64,000 nucleotides of DNA from Hyaloraphidium curvatum (Eukaryota > Monoblepharomycota > Hyaloraphidiomycetes > Hyaloraphidiales > Hyaloraphidiaceae), in the NCBI GenBank assembly GCA_025558095.1, contig JAIVFI010000010.1, forward strand, positions 372,001-436,000, read 5' to 3'. Below are positions 22,982-34,336 of this stretch, one piece after another. The notes below the pieces were generated by a model. The model was not told the origin of the DNA. It ran no database searches and was given only the letters and a program-made list of their open reading frames with translations. The position numbers and the translations under genes are program-made. Every line of letters starts with the position of its first letter. Position 1 is the stretch's first letter.

Positions 22982-25550
22982 ATGGAGGCCAACGCTGCTG
23001 CCGCCGCCGCCGCCGACGCCATGGCGTCGAACCACGCCGGCTACACGGTGCGCCGCCCGCCGCGCGCCCGCCGGCCCGCCTGACCCGCCGCAGGTCACCT
23101 GGGAGAACGTCAACTGCCGGATCAAGACGGGCAGCCTCTTCCGCGAGAAGAAGGTCGTGCACTCGCTCATCGACAACTCGGGCTTCGCGCGCCCCGGCGA
23201 GTCGCTCGCCATCATCGGCCCCTCGGGCGCCGGCAAGACCACGCTCGTCGGTGGGCATCCCGGTGCCATTTGCCCCGAGGGACGGCGGCTAACGGGATTC
23301 CAGACATCCTGTCGCAGCGCAAGTCGCTCGGCGAGGTCACCGGCGAGGTCCTCGTCAATGGCCAGAAGCCGGACATCTTCTTCAAGCGCCGGCTGGGCCA
23401 GATCACCACCATGATGGCGCACATCCCCACGATGACCGTCCGCGAGACGCTGATGTTCGCCGCCGAGTGCCGCATGCCCCGCCACGCGACCAAGGAGGAG
23501 CGCATCGCCCGCGTCGACGAGGTGATCGCCGGCCTCAAGCTCACCAACGCCCAGAACACCCCCGTCGGCGACGAGCTGATCCGCGGTGTCTCGTCGGGCG
23601 AGAAGAAGCGCACCGAGGTCGCCACCGAGATGATTGCCCGCCCGCGCATGCTCTTCCTCGACGAGCCCACCTCGTGAGTCGCCGAGCTTCTCCGCTGTTT
23701 GATCACTTTGCTGATCCACCGCCGCCCTTCACAGGGGTCTCGACGACTTTGGTGCGCGCTTCACCATGGAGCTCGTGCTCAAGTACGTCAAGTCGGAGAA
23801 CGTCTGCGTCGTCATCGTCATCCACCAGCCCTGCGAGGCCGTCTTCAAGCTCTTTGACAACACCATGATCATCTGCGAGGGCCGAGCCTGCTTCTTCGGC
23901 CCTGTCGCCGCCGCCGAGTCGTACTTCTCCACGATGGGCTACCCCACGCCCAAGCTGCAGAACCCCATCGAGCACTACCTCGACGTCTGCTCGGCCAACG
24001 CGACCGCCGCCGCCGACTACTACGACAAGTCGCCCCTCGCGACGGCCAACCTCGCCGAGATCGCCCGCCTCAAGGGGCAGACCTACGGCGCCGTGCGGTA
24101 CTCGGAGTACATCGTCGAGCGCCCGTGGTGGGACCAGATCCGCCTGGTCGGCTACCGCTGCCTCATGCGGTACTGGCGCAACCCGTCGACCTCGTGGGGC
24201 CGGCTCTTCATGTTCACGCTCCTCGGTCTCCTGTTCGGCATCCTCTTCCTGAATGTGAGTGGATTGGTTGCTGCTGCCGCCCCGGAGTCCGACTGATCAC
24301 TGGTTGCGCCATCAGCTCACCAACAACCTAGCGGGCATCCGTAACCGCCTCTCCATCAGCACCACCTACGCTTTCCTCGCCATCTACGTGGCCGTCGCCT
24401 CGGTGCCCCAGTTCCTCGAGGACCGCGAGCTGTACCTGCAGGAGCTCGACACCGCCTTCTACTCGACTCCGCCGTACTGGATCACCTACCTCCTCATCGA
24501 GGGCTGCATGTGCACCGTCATCACCACCATCCAGATGGTCATCATTTGGTTCATGGCCGGCTTCGACGCCCAGTACTTTGGCCCCGTCTACCCGATGATG
24601 TTCGTGCAGTTCTGGCTCGCCGTCGCCGTGTCGCAGGCCTGGTCGGCCTGGTGCAAGACCCTCGTGCAGGCCTACACCGCCCTCTGGGCCGCCGGCCTCA
24701 TCTTCTACGCCTTCTCGGGCACCCAGGCGCCGCTCGGCACCGTCACGCCCGCCCTGAGGTGGATGGCAGACATCAACTACTGGCGTTGGGCTCTGCAGTA
24801 CATCGTGCGTATTCCGGGGACCGGGCTTTGCACCCGGAGCGCACAGCTGACCCTCCCGCGTCTCCCAGATCTGGCAGGTGATGAAGGACTACATTATGGA
24901 GTGCCCGACCACCTCCTCCACTGCCTTTGCCGGCCCCACGGCCCGCGGCTTCGCCAACGCGATGAACGCGACCTTCGTCGCCGACCCCGGCAACGCCGTC
25001 AACGTCGCGCAGTTCTGGGCCGGCATGGAGCTCATCTTCTCGAACGCCGTCGCGGGCCAGTTCCCCGGCGCGACTCCCGTCACCCAGGCCGCCCTGGTCG
25101 GCAACAGCAACGCCGTGGCCTCGGCCATCGCCCCGATCGCCAACAACGCCTCGTTCGGCCCCACGCCCGACCGCTACATCCCGGCCCTGGGCCCGTACAC
25201 GCTGTACAACAACGCGTCCGTCACGGCCCGCGAGGTTGCGCAGAACTCGGCCGCCTTCCCGCCCGGGTACTTCTGCCCCGTCGGCCAGGGCCGCGACTTT
25301 GTGCGCAGGTACCGCGACCTGTCGCCCGAGAACCCCGCTACCAGTGAGTTTGGCCGCATTGCTGCGCATGCGCCGCATCTGAGGCCTCCCGCTCCGCAGC
25401 CAACATTGCCTACGCCGTCAACGTCTGCCTGTTCGTCTTCTTCGCGACGATGGTGCGTTGGCTGCTTCCCATTTGCCTTTCGCGTCGTCTCACTCTTTCC
25501 TTCAGACGTTGTTCGGCCTGATGTTCTCGCGCAACTACCGCAAGAGGTAA
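22982..25550 (+). CDS. ABCG (white-type) half-transporter B
   Basis: Second NBD-TMD half-transporter. Exons: 22982-23047, 23094-23250, 23304-23673, 23735-24254, 24316-24804, 24869-25343, 25400-25452, 25506-25550; 724 aa. Walker A IIGPSGAGKTT continues across the intron at 23251-23303 into LVDILSQRK. Signature GVSSGEKKRTEV; Walker B MLFLDEPTSGLDD across 23674-23734; switch His VIVIHQPCE. Membrane segments include LFMFTLLGLLFGILFLN, TYAFLAIYVAVASV, ITTIQMVIIWFMAGF and VNVCLFVFFATMTLFGLMF. A ~160-residue loop precedes the last helix, as in half-transporter A. The 46-nt first intron is among the shortest here. Confidence 0.9.
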
Positions 25551-25889
25551 AACAGTGCCAATACTTGTATACACGGGATTTGGAATGTGGATGTGATTGG
25601 CAGTCAGTGCCCTTCCGGAGGCATCAGGCATCACTACACTTCGTTGGCCTCTTTCCCTTTCGCCTCACGGCGGACAGTCCAGACTATTCCCCGGTTTGGG
25701 TGTGTCATCATTCGGACAGATCCAGGCGTCACTTCTGCAGGGCATCGTATTCCGTCGCAGCATCTCCACCCAGGTACATCCAGAGCCCAAAACATCAGAA
25801 CCGAAAGAAGGAAACATCAACCGTGAGACTCCGTTGCTCATCAACCGTGCGCAGCTTCACAATCGGGCTCGGGGCTTTCCGTGCAGCCC
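25551..25889. other. Convergent intergenic gap
   Basis: 339 bp between the stop codons of ABCG half-transporter B and the large orphan gene. It holds the 3' flanks of both. No further gene or RNA is visible. Confidence 0.5.
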
Positions 25890-28800
25890 TCAGCCTCTTC
25901 GCGGCACAACCTTGCTCAAGGAGTCCGCTCCCGGGCGCGGAAGAGGGGTCGGGGTGGTGGGATGGGGTCGTCGGGGAGGCGGAACCGGCGGTTTTGAGGC
26001 GGTTTTGCGCGCGGGAGCCGGCAAGACCGAAGGAGTTGGCCGCGTCTGCTTGCTGCTTGCATCGCTCTTGGACGCCGTGCCGTTCCCGATCCTGTTGCGC
26101 CACGCAGGCAACACCAGGTTGCGGTACGGGTCCGCGCCGGCCGTCGCTGTGCACGCACGCAAAACGCATCAGTTCGGCACCGAGCTTTCGTGCGAATCAA
26201 CACACCGATCGTCGGCGCCCCACTGCTCGGCTCGCCAGCATCACCGTCCCGCTGGTCCGGCCGCTCGTCTGGAGGCTCGTCGTATGCCGGGTAGAAGATA
26301 AAGAAGCCCTCCCTGACCAAACGAGGCGACTTGTCCGACGCCCCGTCCGGCTCCCCGTCCGGCTCCTCGTCCGGCTCCTCGTCCGGCTCCCCGTCCGGCT
26401 CCCCGTCCGGCTCCCCGTCCGGCTCCCCGTCCAGCTCCATCGGAGGCACTGCTTTTCTCTTGTCCGCACGACGCGCAAGTGTGAAATCCGGAGAGCGCCG
26501 AGACGACAGGACCGTGTCCAAAGTGTGCGCGATGTCCGGCGCTACTTCGGGATTGATCAGTGCGATCGCACGCAGGACGAGCACAAAACGCAACCTACGC
26601 CTGAAGGGAAGAGAGGAAGCCTGCACCTTCCGCACTTCGGCAGCCCGCCCCCGATCGCGTTCCTTAAAAGACCAGGGAAGGATGTGCGCAGATCAGACCC
26701 CAGTCGAGGGACTCGCGCGCTCCCCCCACCCTGAGCGCTTTCTGCTGCCTCTCCTCGGCAAAGATCACCTCGCCCGGCCCATCAACCCGCGTCATCATCT
26801 CGATACGGAACTGCAGGGAGAGGCGTGAGATCGGAGCACCGCAGGCAACACGATCGCACGCACGTGGGGGTCGTCGTCCTGGATCCCGAGCGGATTGCAA
26901 AGGGCCTTGACGGTGCGCTGACGGACGATCAGCATTCGAAAACAACGTGAGGCCAATAGCCTGGTAGTACCTGGCTCGACTGTCCGAGATCCGTTTCGGT
27001 CTCCAGCCAGCCCCTCCGGCGCTTGGCGATCTTCCGTTTGCGCGGCCCGTGCAGCAGCGTGGCGTCGTCCTGGAGCGAGTCCCGCTTCCGCTTGGCGCTT
27101 GAAGGCCGGTGCGGACCCGGCAGCCGCACGACAGTGTCGGGCTCGACGCGTTGGTTCTTCGGCTTGGTGAAGGGCATCTCCGCGGGATCCACCAGCTCGG
27201 AACTGATATCCGAGTTCCGATCCCCCGATCCCCGATCGCTCTGATCCTGCTCCGGCCCGCGAGGGCTCTCGTCGAAGGACCAGTTGTCCGACAGGTCGCC
27301 GCCGCCGTCCGGGTTCCTGCCGTCCGAAAGAGCGTCGATCAACTCCAGCTCGACAGGCTCGCGCCGGAACTGCGAGCCGATCTCGCCGCGGTCCAATTCC
27401 TGCTCGGCCTGCGAGAAGATCTCGTCGCGGTTCGACTTCAGCGCCGAGTCCTCTTCCTCTGAGTCCCGGGACCCCTTGCCGCTGCCGGACTCGTCTCTAT
27501 CCCTGCCCGAGTCATCGTCGTCCGAGCGCGGATCCTCGTCGTCGTTCTGGGGGAAGAAATCGTCGCCCTCGTCGTCCTCCGAAGGCCAATCTTCGTTGTC
27601 CGGCTTCGAATCGCCGGCGCCGGAACCCGAATCGCCGCCGTCCGGCTCCTCGTCGTCGTCGACCCGGTCCGGCTCGTCGGGCTCCTCGTCGTCCCGGTCC
27701 AGGTCCTCCTCCTCGTTCCGGTCCGGCTCGTCGTCGTCCGGGTCCGGCTCGTCGTCGTCCGGGTCCCTGGGCTGCGAGGGTCCCGATCTCTCCGAGTTCG
27801 AATCCTCCAGATCCTCGAGCTCGACCTCGGGCATGTCCTCCTCCTCCTCGAGCTCCTTGGCCTGCTCGAGGCCCTTGACCGGCACGTCGTCGAACTTTCC
27901 GTCGTGGGCCATCTGGAACGTGACGGCCGGCGGCGCCTTGCGGGGCTTGAGCTCCTCGTCGACGTGCGTGTAGTCGAACGGCGTCAAATCCAGGTCCCTG
28001 TATTCGGGAATGGTGCCGACGGCGTTCGGCGGGGGGCTGGTGATGACGCTGAGCTTGACCCTCGCGGCACTGCGACGCGGCGGGAAGGAGTAGCTGAAGC
28101 CGACCTTGGCCCTGCCGCCGGCCTTCTCGCTCATGTACTCGGCGATGGCATTAGCTTGCACCGCGGGGTACTGTCTGAGGCCCCGATCGGGCAGAAAGGG
28201 TCTCGGAACACGCTTGAAGTGTTTGGGCAGCCGGTCCAGGACCATCCGCTGCGACATGGTGGCATGGCCGACAGCAGCAGTCCGAGACCAGTCGAAAGCG
28301 TCACGGCACTCCTCGGAAGCAATCTGCTCGCCGGCAATGACCTTCAGCAAGATGGCCATTCCGGTCATGGTCGCCGCGGCCTTGATCAGCGGGCCCAAGA
28401 ACTCGTTCTGGAAACGGTAGGTCTCCTCCATTCTGAAGAGCCACAAGAGCTCCACCGCCTCCGGGCCATAGAGCCCGCGCATGGCGGTCTCGGCATCCTT
28501 GTACGAAGCCAGCTCGGCCACCGACACCATGCACGAGATCAGGCACGATTGGGTCTTCGTCAGGCGGCGATTGAGCTGCTGCAGCATCTCTGGTCCGGCG
28601 CGCCCGAGCGGCGACCGCGAGTCCTCCGCGACAAAGAACGCCGCCGGCTCACTGAGCTCCAGGAAAAACCGGTCGAAGACGTCCTTGGCCTCTCCCCGCT
28701 CGCCAGCCGAATGCGCGGGAAGCTCGAGCGCCAGGATCTCGAGCCCGGGCACGATCCGATCGACGAGCGCGGCGAACGCGTACATGATCTCGTTCTGCAT

Positions 28801-31530
28801 CTGGAGCGCCGGGAAAAAGGTGTCCTCGACGACCGCGCTCCGCGAGTTCCTTCCGCCGGAGAGGCGGGGGACGACCACGAGCTTCTTTATGCCTCGAAGC
28901 AGGATGGGCAGGATCACCTGGAGCGGGAGACAACGGGTCAGCGAGTTTCAGCGAGGAGGTGCGCCGGCAAAGGGCCAGCTCACCGTCTGGGCAAAGAGAA
29001 GCGGCAGCCACTCCGTTCCCTCGCGAAGCTCATTCAGGAAATGCGTCTTTGCCGCCGTGATGCGCAGCCGGGAGGTACGCTCCTTGTTGAGGTTTTCGCC
29101 CCAGCGCATGTCGTTCAAAACGCTGCCGATGGACTGAACCCTGAACTGCTCGATGTCGGCAGGGTGCAGCGTGTTGCCTCGCCAACCGAAGATCCGCCAC
29201 CCGAGGTCCGTGGCCAGCTTGAGGATCGACAGGAAGACCTCCCCAAGCCGGGTTAGGCGGAACGGCGTGGAGATTATCAGGACCTTCAGCCCGTTCCGGA
29301 TAGCCTCCATGTCCAGCGGCGCGCTGCCCCTTTTCTGCACCAGCAAGTCGTTCGGGATGTCGAGGTTCAGCACCCTGATCAGGGCATCTCGTTGCGTGGC
29401 ACCCGGCTCCGAGGCGCCCGAACCACATTCGCCGAGGAAGAGGAAGAGCCTGAGCTTGCTGAGGTCGAACAGCCGCTCGACGTGGGCGCAGTTGTTGTAC
29501 AGCTGGTAAACAATCAGGCGCAATGCGTCCGCCCCCATCTGCGACGCCCTGCCGAAGTCGACCATCACCGCCGGCGCCAGACGATCGAGCGGCCCCGGCC
29601 ACGCCGGCTTCGGCATCGGGCCCCGGGCCTTGCGCTTCACCGGAGTGGCGAACTCGCCGGGGTTGATCGCGAAATCGGGCGCCTCGTCGAGGCGCTGCTC
29701 CGCCGCCGCCGCCGCCGCCGCCGCCGCGGCCTCGTCGACGGCCTCTTCCCCCGCCTCCTCGGCCGAGTCCAGGAAGCGCCGCAAGTGCTCCGGACCGCAG
29801 CATTCGGGAGTCAGGCGCTCGTCCGGGGGTCCGCGCCTGCAACGCCAGCGGGTCAGTTGGCTCGCGAGGGCTCGATCAGCGCACCCACTCGATCATTTTC
29901 ATGCAATACTGGCACGCGATCAGGCCGGACATGTAGCCGAGCACGTACTCGTCCGTCTGGGAGACCGTGAGGTAGTAGTAGAGGTCGGACGACGGCCCCC
30001 TCTGGCGGAGGAAGTCCTCGCGGACCTCGCTGGCCGCGGATGCATCGTCAGCCCGCGATTGCCGCCGGACGCTCGCGCACCCACCGCTCGAAAACCGGGA
30101 CGAACCAGATGTAGTCGGAAGGTTGGACGAGGTTGGGGTTGCAAGGCAGGTCCTTGCAGTACTGCGCGCAGCCGTTCCTCCCGTTGACGATGTACCAGAC
30201 CATGTAGCCACACCCCTCGGGGCAGACGCGCGGCTCCTGGCCGTACTTCTTGCAGAGCGCGAGGTAGTGCGGTGCGCAGCACCCGCTGACGCGTGCAGGT
30301 TCCATCAGCTGCGCCCGGCGAACCGCGATCGTGTGCACCCACTGCTGCCCTTTCGAGAGCGGCTCGCCGCAGATGCACTTGCCCGAGCGGATCGCCAGGC
30401 GCACTTTGTCCTCGGGCGACTCGCCGAACGGCGTCGTCGAGTTTTTGGGCCGCTCGCCGATCGGGAGCTGGAAGTCGGAAGAAGGCGGGACCCAGTCCGC
30501 GTAGGCCCAGGCCGGAATGTTCTTGGATCGCTTTTCGGCGCAGCGCCCGGTCTTGGCGTAGGTGCCGCACGCGTAAACGTACTTCCGCAGCATCATCTGT
30601 CGGCATCCGCCCCTGCACACGGGCACGGACTTCCCGCTCTGCTTCAGCTTCTGCAGGCAGCCGTGGCCGCAGGCGGTGCGCCTCCTGGTTGCGCAATCCG
30701 TCAGGGCGCTCGGCGCGGGAGCGCGAAAGCAAAGCCACTCACGCCGCCATCGGATTGCCGCAAACCTCGCAGGTGTCCGTCTTCTTCTCTTTTGCGGCAC
30801 CTCCGGTCTGCTGCTTCTTCTGCACGCCGCCGGGAGGGTTCCGCCGGGGCCCGGGCCTTTTCTTGAGCGAGTAAGCGCACGCGAGTCCGCGCTTCGCGCA
30901 CTGGTTGCAGGTCGGCTTGGCCGAGTTGCATTTCCGCCGCACTTGGCCGCATGCGTCGCAAACGCGCCTGAGCTGCGCGGGCGCGCCGCCGTGTTGGGCG
31001 GGCCTCGTGCCGCCGATCTGCTCGACCGCCTCGTCGTCCGCGGTCCGCTGGTCGGGGGTGGGCGACGCCCCCGGTCCGCGGCGAGCGCGCTTGCGAGGCT
31101 TCTCGTCTCCGTCCTCGTCGGGCTCGGCCCCCGTGCCGGGCTCGCTCTTCTCGTCGTCCGTCCCGCTCTCGTCGTCCGTCTCGCTCTCGTCGTCGTCGGC
31201 CTCCCCGTCCTCGGCGTACTCGCTGTCCGAGGCGTGCTTGCCGAAGAAGCTCGGGAACATCGACTCGGCCGAGGCTGACTCAGCCGCGGGCCCCAGGACG
31301 TCCGACATCGCCTCGTCGTCCGGTCCGCTTGCTTCCGAGACGTCCGTCGGCCACAGGTCGGAGTGGACGCTCAGCTCGGAGGACACGTCGGAGCCGGCGT
31401 CGGGCGCCGCGCTCCCGCCGCCCGCGCCCCCGCCGCCCGCGCCCCCGCCGCCCGCGCCCCCGGCGCCCGCGCCCGCGCCGGCGCCGGCGCGCCTATTCCC
31501 GGTCTTCTTGCCGAGGCTGGGCCGCGCCAT
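25890..31530 (-). CDS. Large cysteine-rich orphan protein with Zn2Cys6-like cluster and acidic repeats
   Basis: Not recognised as a whole. Model (minus): 31530-30743, 30684-30085, 30029-29889, 29836-28984, 28917-26971, 26917-26864, 26810-26730, 26662-26206, 26146-25890; 1,725 aa. N-terminus: Ala/Gly-rich tract, then an acidic region. A C-x2-C-x6-C-x6-C-x2-C-x6-C cluster (residues ~191-218, ~30960-30877; CNQCAKRGLACAY then KKRPGP) closely resembles a fungal Zn2Cys6 domain. It is followed by CEVC, CGHGC, CRGGC, CICG, CPEGCG, CAQYC and CQYC pairs (30760-29900), suggesting zinc ribbons. A globular region (29840-27900) follows, then Asp/Glu/Pro-rich repeats, a basic cluster (KRKRD...PRKRKIAKRRRGW) and an EPDG array. 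Inferred nuclear and zinc-binding. The last two introns are less certain: an in-frame stop at 26664 would otherwise end a 1,509-aa product. Confidence 0.65.
26340..26438 (-). repeat. 12-bp tandem repeat encoding (G/E)EPD units
   Basis: About eight copies of a 12-bp unit (plus-strand core CCGTCCGGCTCC with CTCGTCCGGCTC variants). On the coding strand they give alternating GEPD and EEPD. They lie within the penultimate exon of the large orphan gene. Similar but diverged Asp/Glu/Pro codons occur at 27640-27780 in the same gene. Confidence 0.85.
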
Positions 31531-31664
31531 CGTCCGATCGGGAGCGAAAGTTGGTCGAGTCGATCGATGGCGTGTCAGCAATCAACCACACAAACCGCCT
31601 CCCGCCCCCCGGGGAAACCAAAACCATTCTTTTTCAAAAATCACGGGCCCCTACAATTCTCGGC

Positions 31665-31735
31665 CGCAATGCCACTTCAAAGCTTCGCCTGGCTCTTGGT
31701 CGCAATGCTCCTTCAAAGCTTCGCCTGGCTCTTGG
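31665..31735. repeat. 35-bp tandem duplication over the malate synthase stop codon and PTS1
   Basis: Two near-identical 35-bp units, 31665-31699 and 31701-31735, separated by one base and differing at two or three positions. The upstream unit (in gene orientation) encodes KSQAKL plus the stop. The second lies in the 3' UTR and carries the same codons. Confidence 0.9.
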
Positions 31736-33886
31736 CCGTGACGATGGACGGGTACAGCAGCGTGGTCAGGAAGTCGGACTGCAGGCGGGGTCAGCTGAAT
31801 GGCCGACCCGATCACAAAGAAACGACTCACGTATGCCGGGGTGGCAATGGTGCTGAAGAGCGCCTCCTTGGCGGCCAAGAACTTGGACGTTTTGAAAGCC
31901 ACCTCCCCTACAGACTTCTTGAGCTTGTCCGTCTCCTCGTCCAGCAGCTGCTTGAGCCAGTCGGCCGTGACGGTCTTGCCCTCGGCCGTCTTGACCTTTG
32001 CACGAGTGACGCTCTTTGTCAGCTTCCGCAGTAGCCGCCGCACCGACTCCACTCACATTGTTCTTCTGCCACTGCCAGAGCTGCGAGCGCGAGATCTCGG
32101 CGGTCGCGGCGTCCTCCATGAGGTTGTGGATGGGCACGCAGCCGTTGCCGCGCAGCCAGGCCTCCATGTACTGAAGGGCGACGTTGATGTTGCCCCGGAT
32201 GCCGTTCTCCGTCACGGCGCCCTTGGTGTCGCGCGTGTTGAGCAGGTCGGCGGCAACGACCTTGACCTCCTCGCGGCGCACAAACAGCTGGTTGGGGCCG
32301 GGCATGTACTGGTTGAAGATTTCCATGGCGATCTTGACCAGGTCGGGGTGGGCAACCTGGGAGCGTTCCGGAGCCTTCCGTGAGCGACAGCGAGGCCGGA
32401 GATGGTCGGCAAACCCACCCAGGTGCCGTCGTGGCCGGCCTTCACTTCTCTCAGTTTGTCGGTACGAACCTAAATCGGAGGAATGGAGGAGCCAGCAATG
32501 CCGCCATACAATCGAAAACGCACCTTGTTCATCGCAGCCTCGTTGGCGGCGGCGTTGTCCTTGATGGGGATCTGCGCGGCCATACCGCCCATGGCGTGCA
32601 CGCCGCGGCGGTGGCACGTCTTGATGAGCAGGCGCACGTACGCATCCATGAAGGGCGTGGTCATGGTGACGTCGGCGCGGTCGGGAAGCGTGAAGGCGGG
32701 GTTGTTTCGGAATTTCTTGATCACGCTGAAGATGTAGTCCCAACGACCGCAGTTCAGGCCCGCCGAGTGGTCGCGGAGCTCGTAGATGATCTCGTCCATC
32801 TCGAAGGCGGCCGGGATGGTCTCGATCAGGACGGTGGCGCGGATGGTTCCCCGCGGCACGCCGAGCATGTCCTGGGCCATGTTGAAGATGTCGTTCCAGA
32901 GCCTGTACCGTCTGCGGTGAGCCAAGGATCATGGTCAACTGCCGCCAGATCGCCCACCTGGCCTCGAGGTGCGACTCCATCTTGGGCAGGTAGAAGTACG
33001 GGCCGGCGCCGATCTTGACGGTCTGCCTGGCGTTGTGGAAGAAGTAGAAGCCAAAGTCGAAGATGGAGCCGGAGCAGGGCTCGTTGTCCACGACGAAGTG
33101 GGCCTCCTCGAGGTGCCATCCACGGGGGCTGAGACGGACATGAGCGCCGCTCGGTCCGAAGCCACAGACTACCCACCGAACCATCAGCGTCGCAAGCTTG
33201 CCGTCCTTCCTCAGGTAGTAGCTCTTGCCGTTGGGGCCGGGGTTCTGGAACGAGATGGTGCGCTCGTTGGCGTCGCGCAGGTTGACCTGGCCATCAATGT
33301 TGTTCGACCACGTGGGGGCGTTCGAGTCTAACACAAGGACCATCAGAAGACGCAACAAACGCTTCGAGGGAACCGACCTTCGAAGTCGGCCATGAACACC
33401 GACGCGCCCGCGTTGAGGGCGTTGATGATCATCTTGCGGTCCACGGGGCCGGTGATCTCCACGCGGCGGTCCACGAGGCCCGGAGCAGGGGCGGGTCCCT
33501 TCCACGCATCGTTCTCGCGGATGTGGCGGGTCTCGGGCAGGAAGTCGAGGAGGGCCTGCGCGCCGGAGTCAGTTCTGCCTCCCTCCCCGAAAGCCCGCCC
33601 CACGCACCCCAGCATCGAGAGCCTTCTGCCTCTCCACGCGCCTCGCAAGCAGCTCCTTCCGACGTCCGTTGAACACGCGCTGCGAGCGGCCGGCTCAGCG
33701 AACCGGCGATGGGCGGCGAGGCGGACCCCGCACCTGGAGCGTGGCCACGAAGGTCTGGGCCTCCAGCGAGAGAATGTCGGCCTGAGCGCCCGACACGGCG
33801 CCGAGAATGGAAACACCGGGGATGGTGGCGACCACTGGAGAGGCGGGGCGCGATGCAAGGCGGGGGCAAGGCGTCGGCAGCGCCAT
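31713..33886 (-). CDS. MLS1: Malate synthase, peroxisomal/glyoxysomal
   Basis: Condenses glyoxylate with acetyl-CoA to malate. Exons (minus): 33886-33734, 33679-33608, 33555-33378, 33327-33177, 33128-32958, 32902-32524, 32469-32419, 32356-32057, 31995-31831, 31778-31713; 561 aa, typical of malate synthase A. Diagnostic blocks: [104 protein letters not shown]. The end, SQAKL, is a PTS1-type signal of the [SAC]-[KRH]-L form. Intron 32056-31996 was chosen over shorter options because it gives [20 protein letters not shown]. Start ATG 33886 is tentative; an upstream exon ending at the ctctccag acceptor is possible. Confidence 0.93.
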
Positions 33887-34336
33887 GTCAGGCACCGTCG
33901 CTCCCGCGCGGCTCCGCAGCCACCCACTTGCTGCGCGGCTAAATGAGCTTCGCTGGATGCGTTCCGGACTCTGGGCGGGCGAGCGCTGGTCGGGGTGTGG
34001 CCGGCCAACGGACTTTTGTCGGTTCGTCTTCCGCACCAGAGTGAGCCCTGCCCTCGAGCTCCAGCAAGCACGTGCCTGCAGAACGCTGGGGTCAACCTGA
34101 GAAATCGGCCGTTACAGCTTTGCCGAAAGGTCAATACGGACTAAAATCATCTCCTAGAGCTAACCTGCGGGAGTTCTGGCTCGATGATGACGTGTACCGA
34201 TCGCGGCATCTGCGGAATGTCACGCCCCTTCCAACTCCAGAGCTGTCGCTAGATCGGGCTCGAATGCGCGATCGACGCGAACGTTTGCACCCATGTCTCT
34301 AATTTGACGGCAGCCCTACACTCCTGACGATGAGAA
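33887..34336. other. Intergenic gap upstream of malate synthase
   Basis: 450 bp between the malate synthase start and the citrate synthase stop codon, both on the minus strand. It should contain the malate synthase promoter and 5' UTR. No RNA gene or conserved element was recognised. Confidence 0.45.

Noticed and set aside
22775..23719. Minus-strand open frames across ABCG half-transporter B
   Set aside because: Shadow frames; the plus strand encodes Walker A, signature and Walker B motifs over the same bases.
26331..26828. Plus-strand Ser/Pro/Gly repeat frame (GSPSGSPSG...)
   Set aside because: The same 12-bp repeat read on the opposite strand. The minus frame splices consistently into the large orphan gene.
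27785..27805. GAGTTCGAATCC, resembling a tRNA B box
   Set aside because: Lies within coding sequence of the orphan gene, with no A box or cloverleaf around it.
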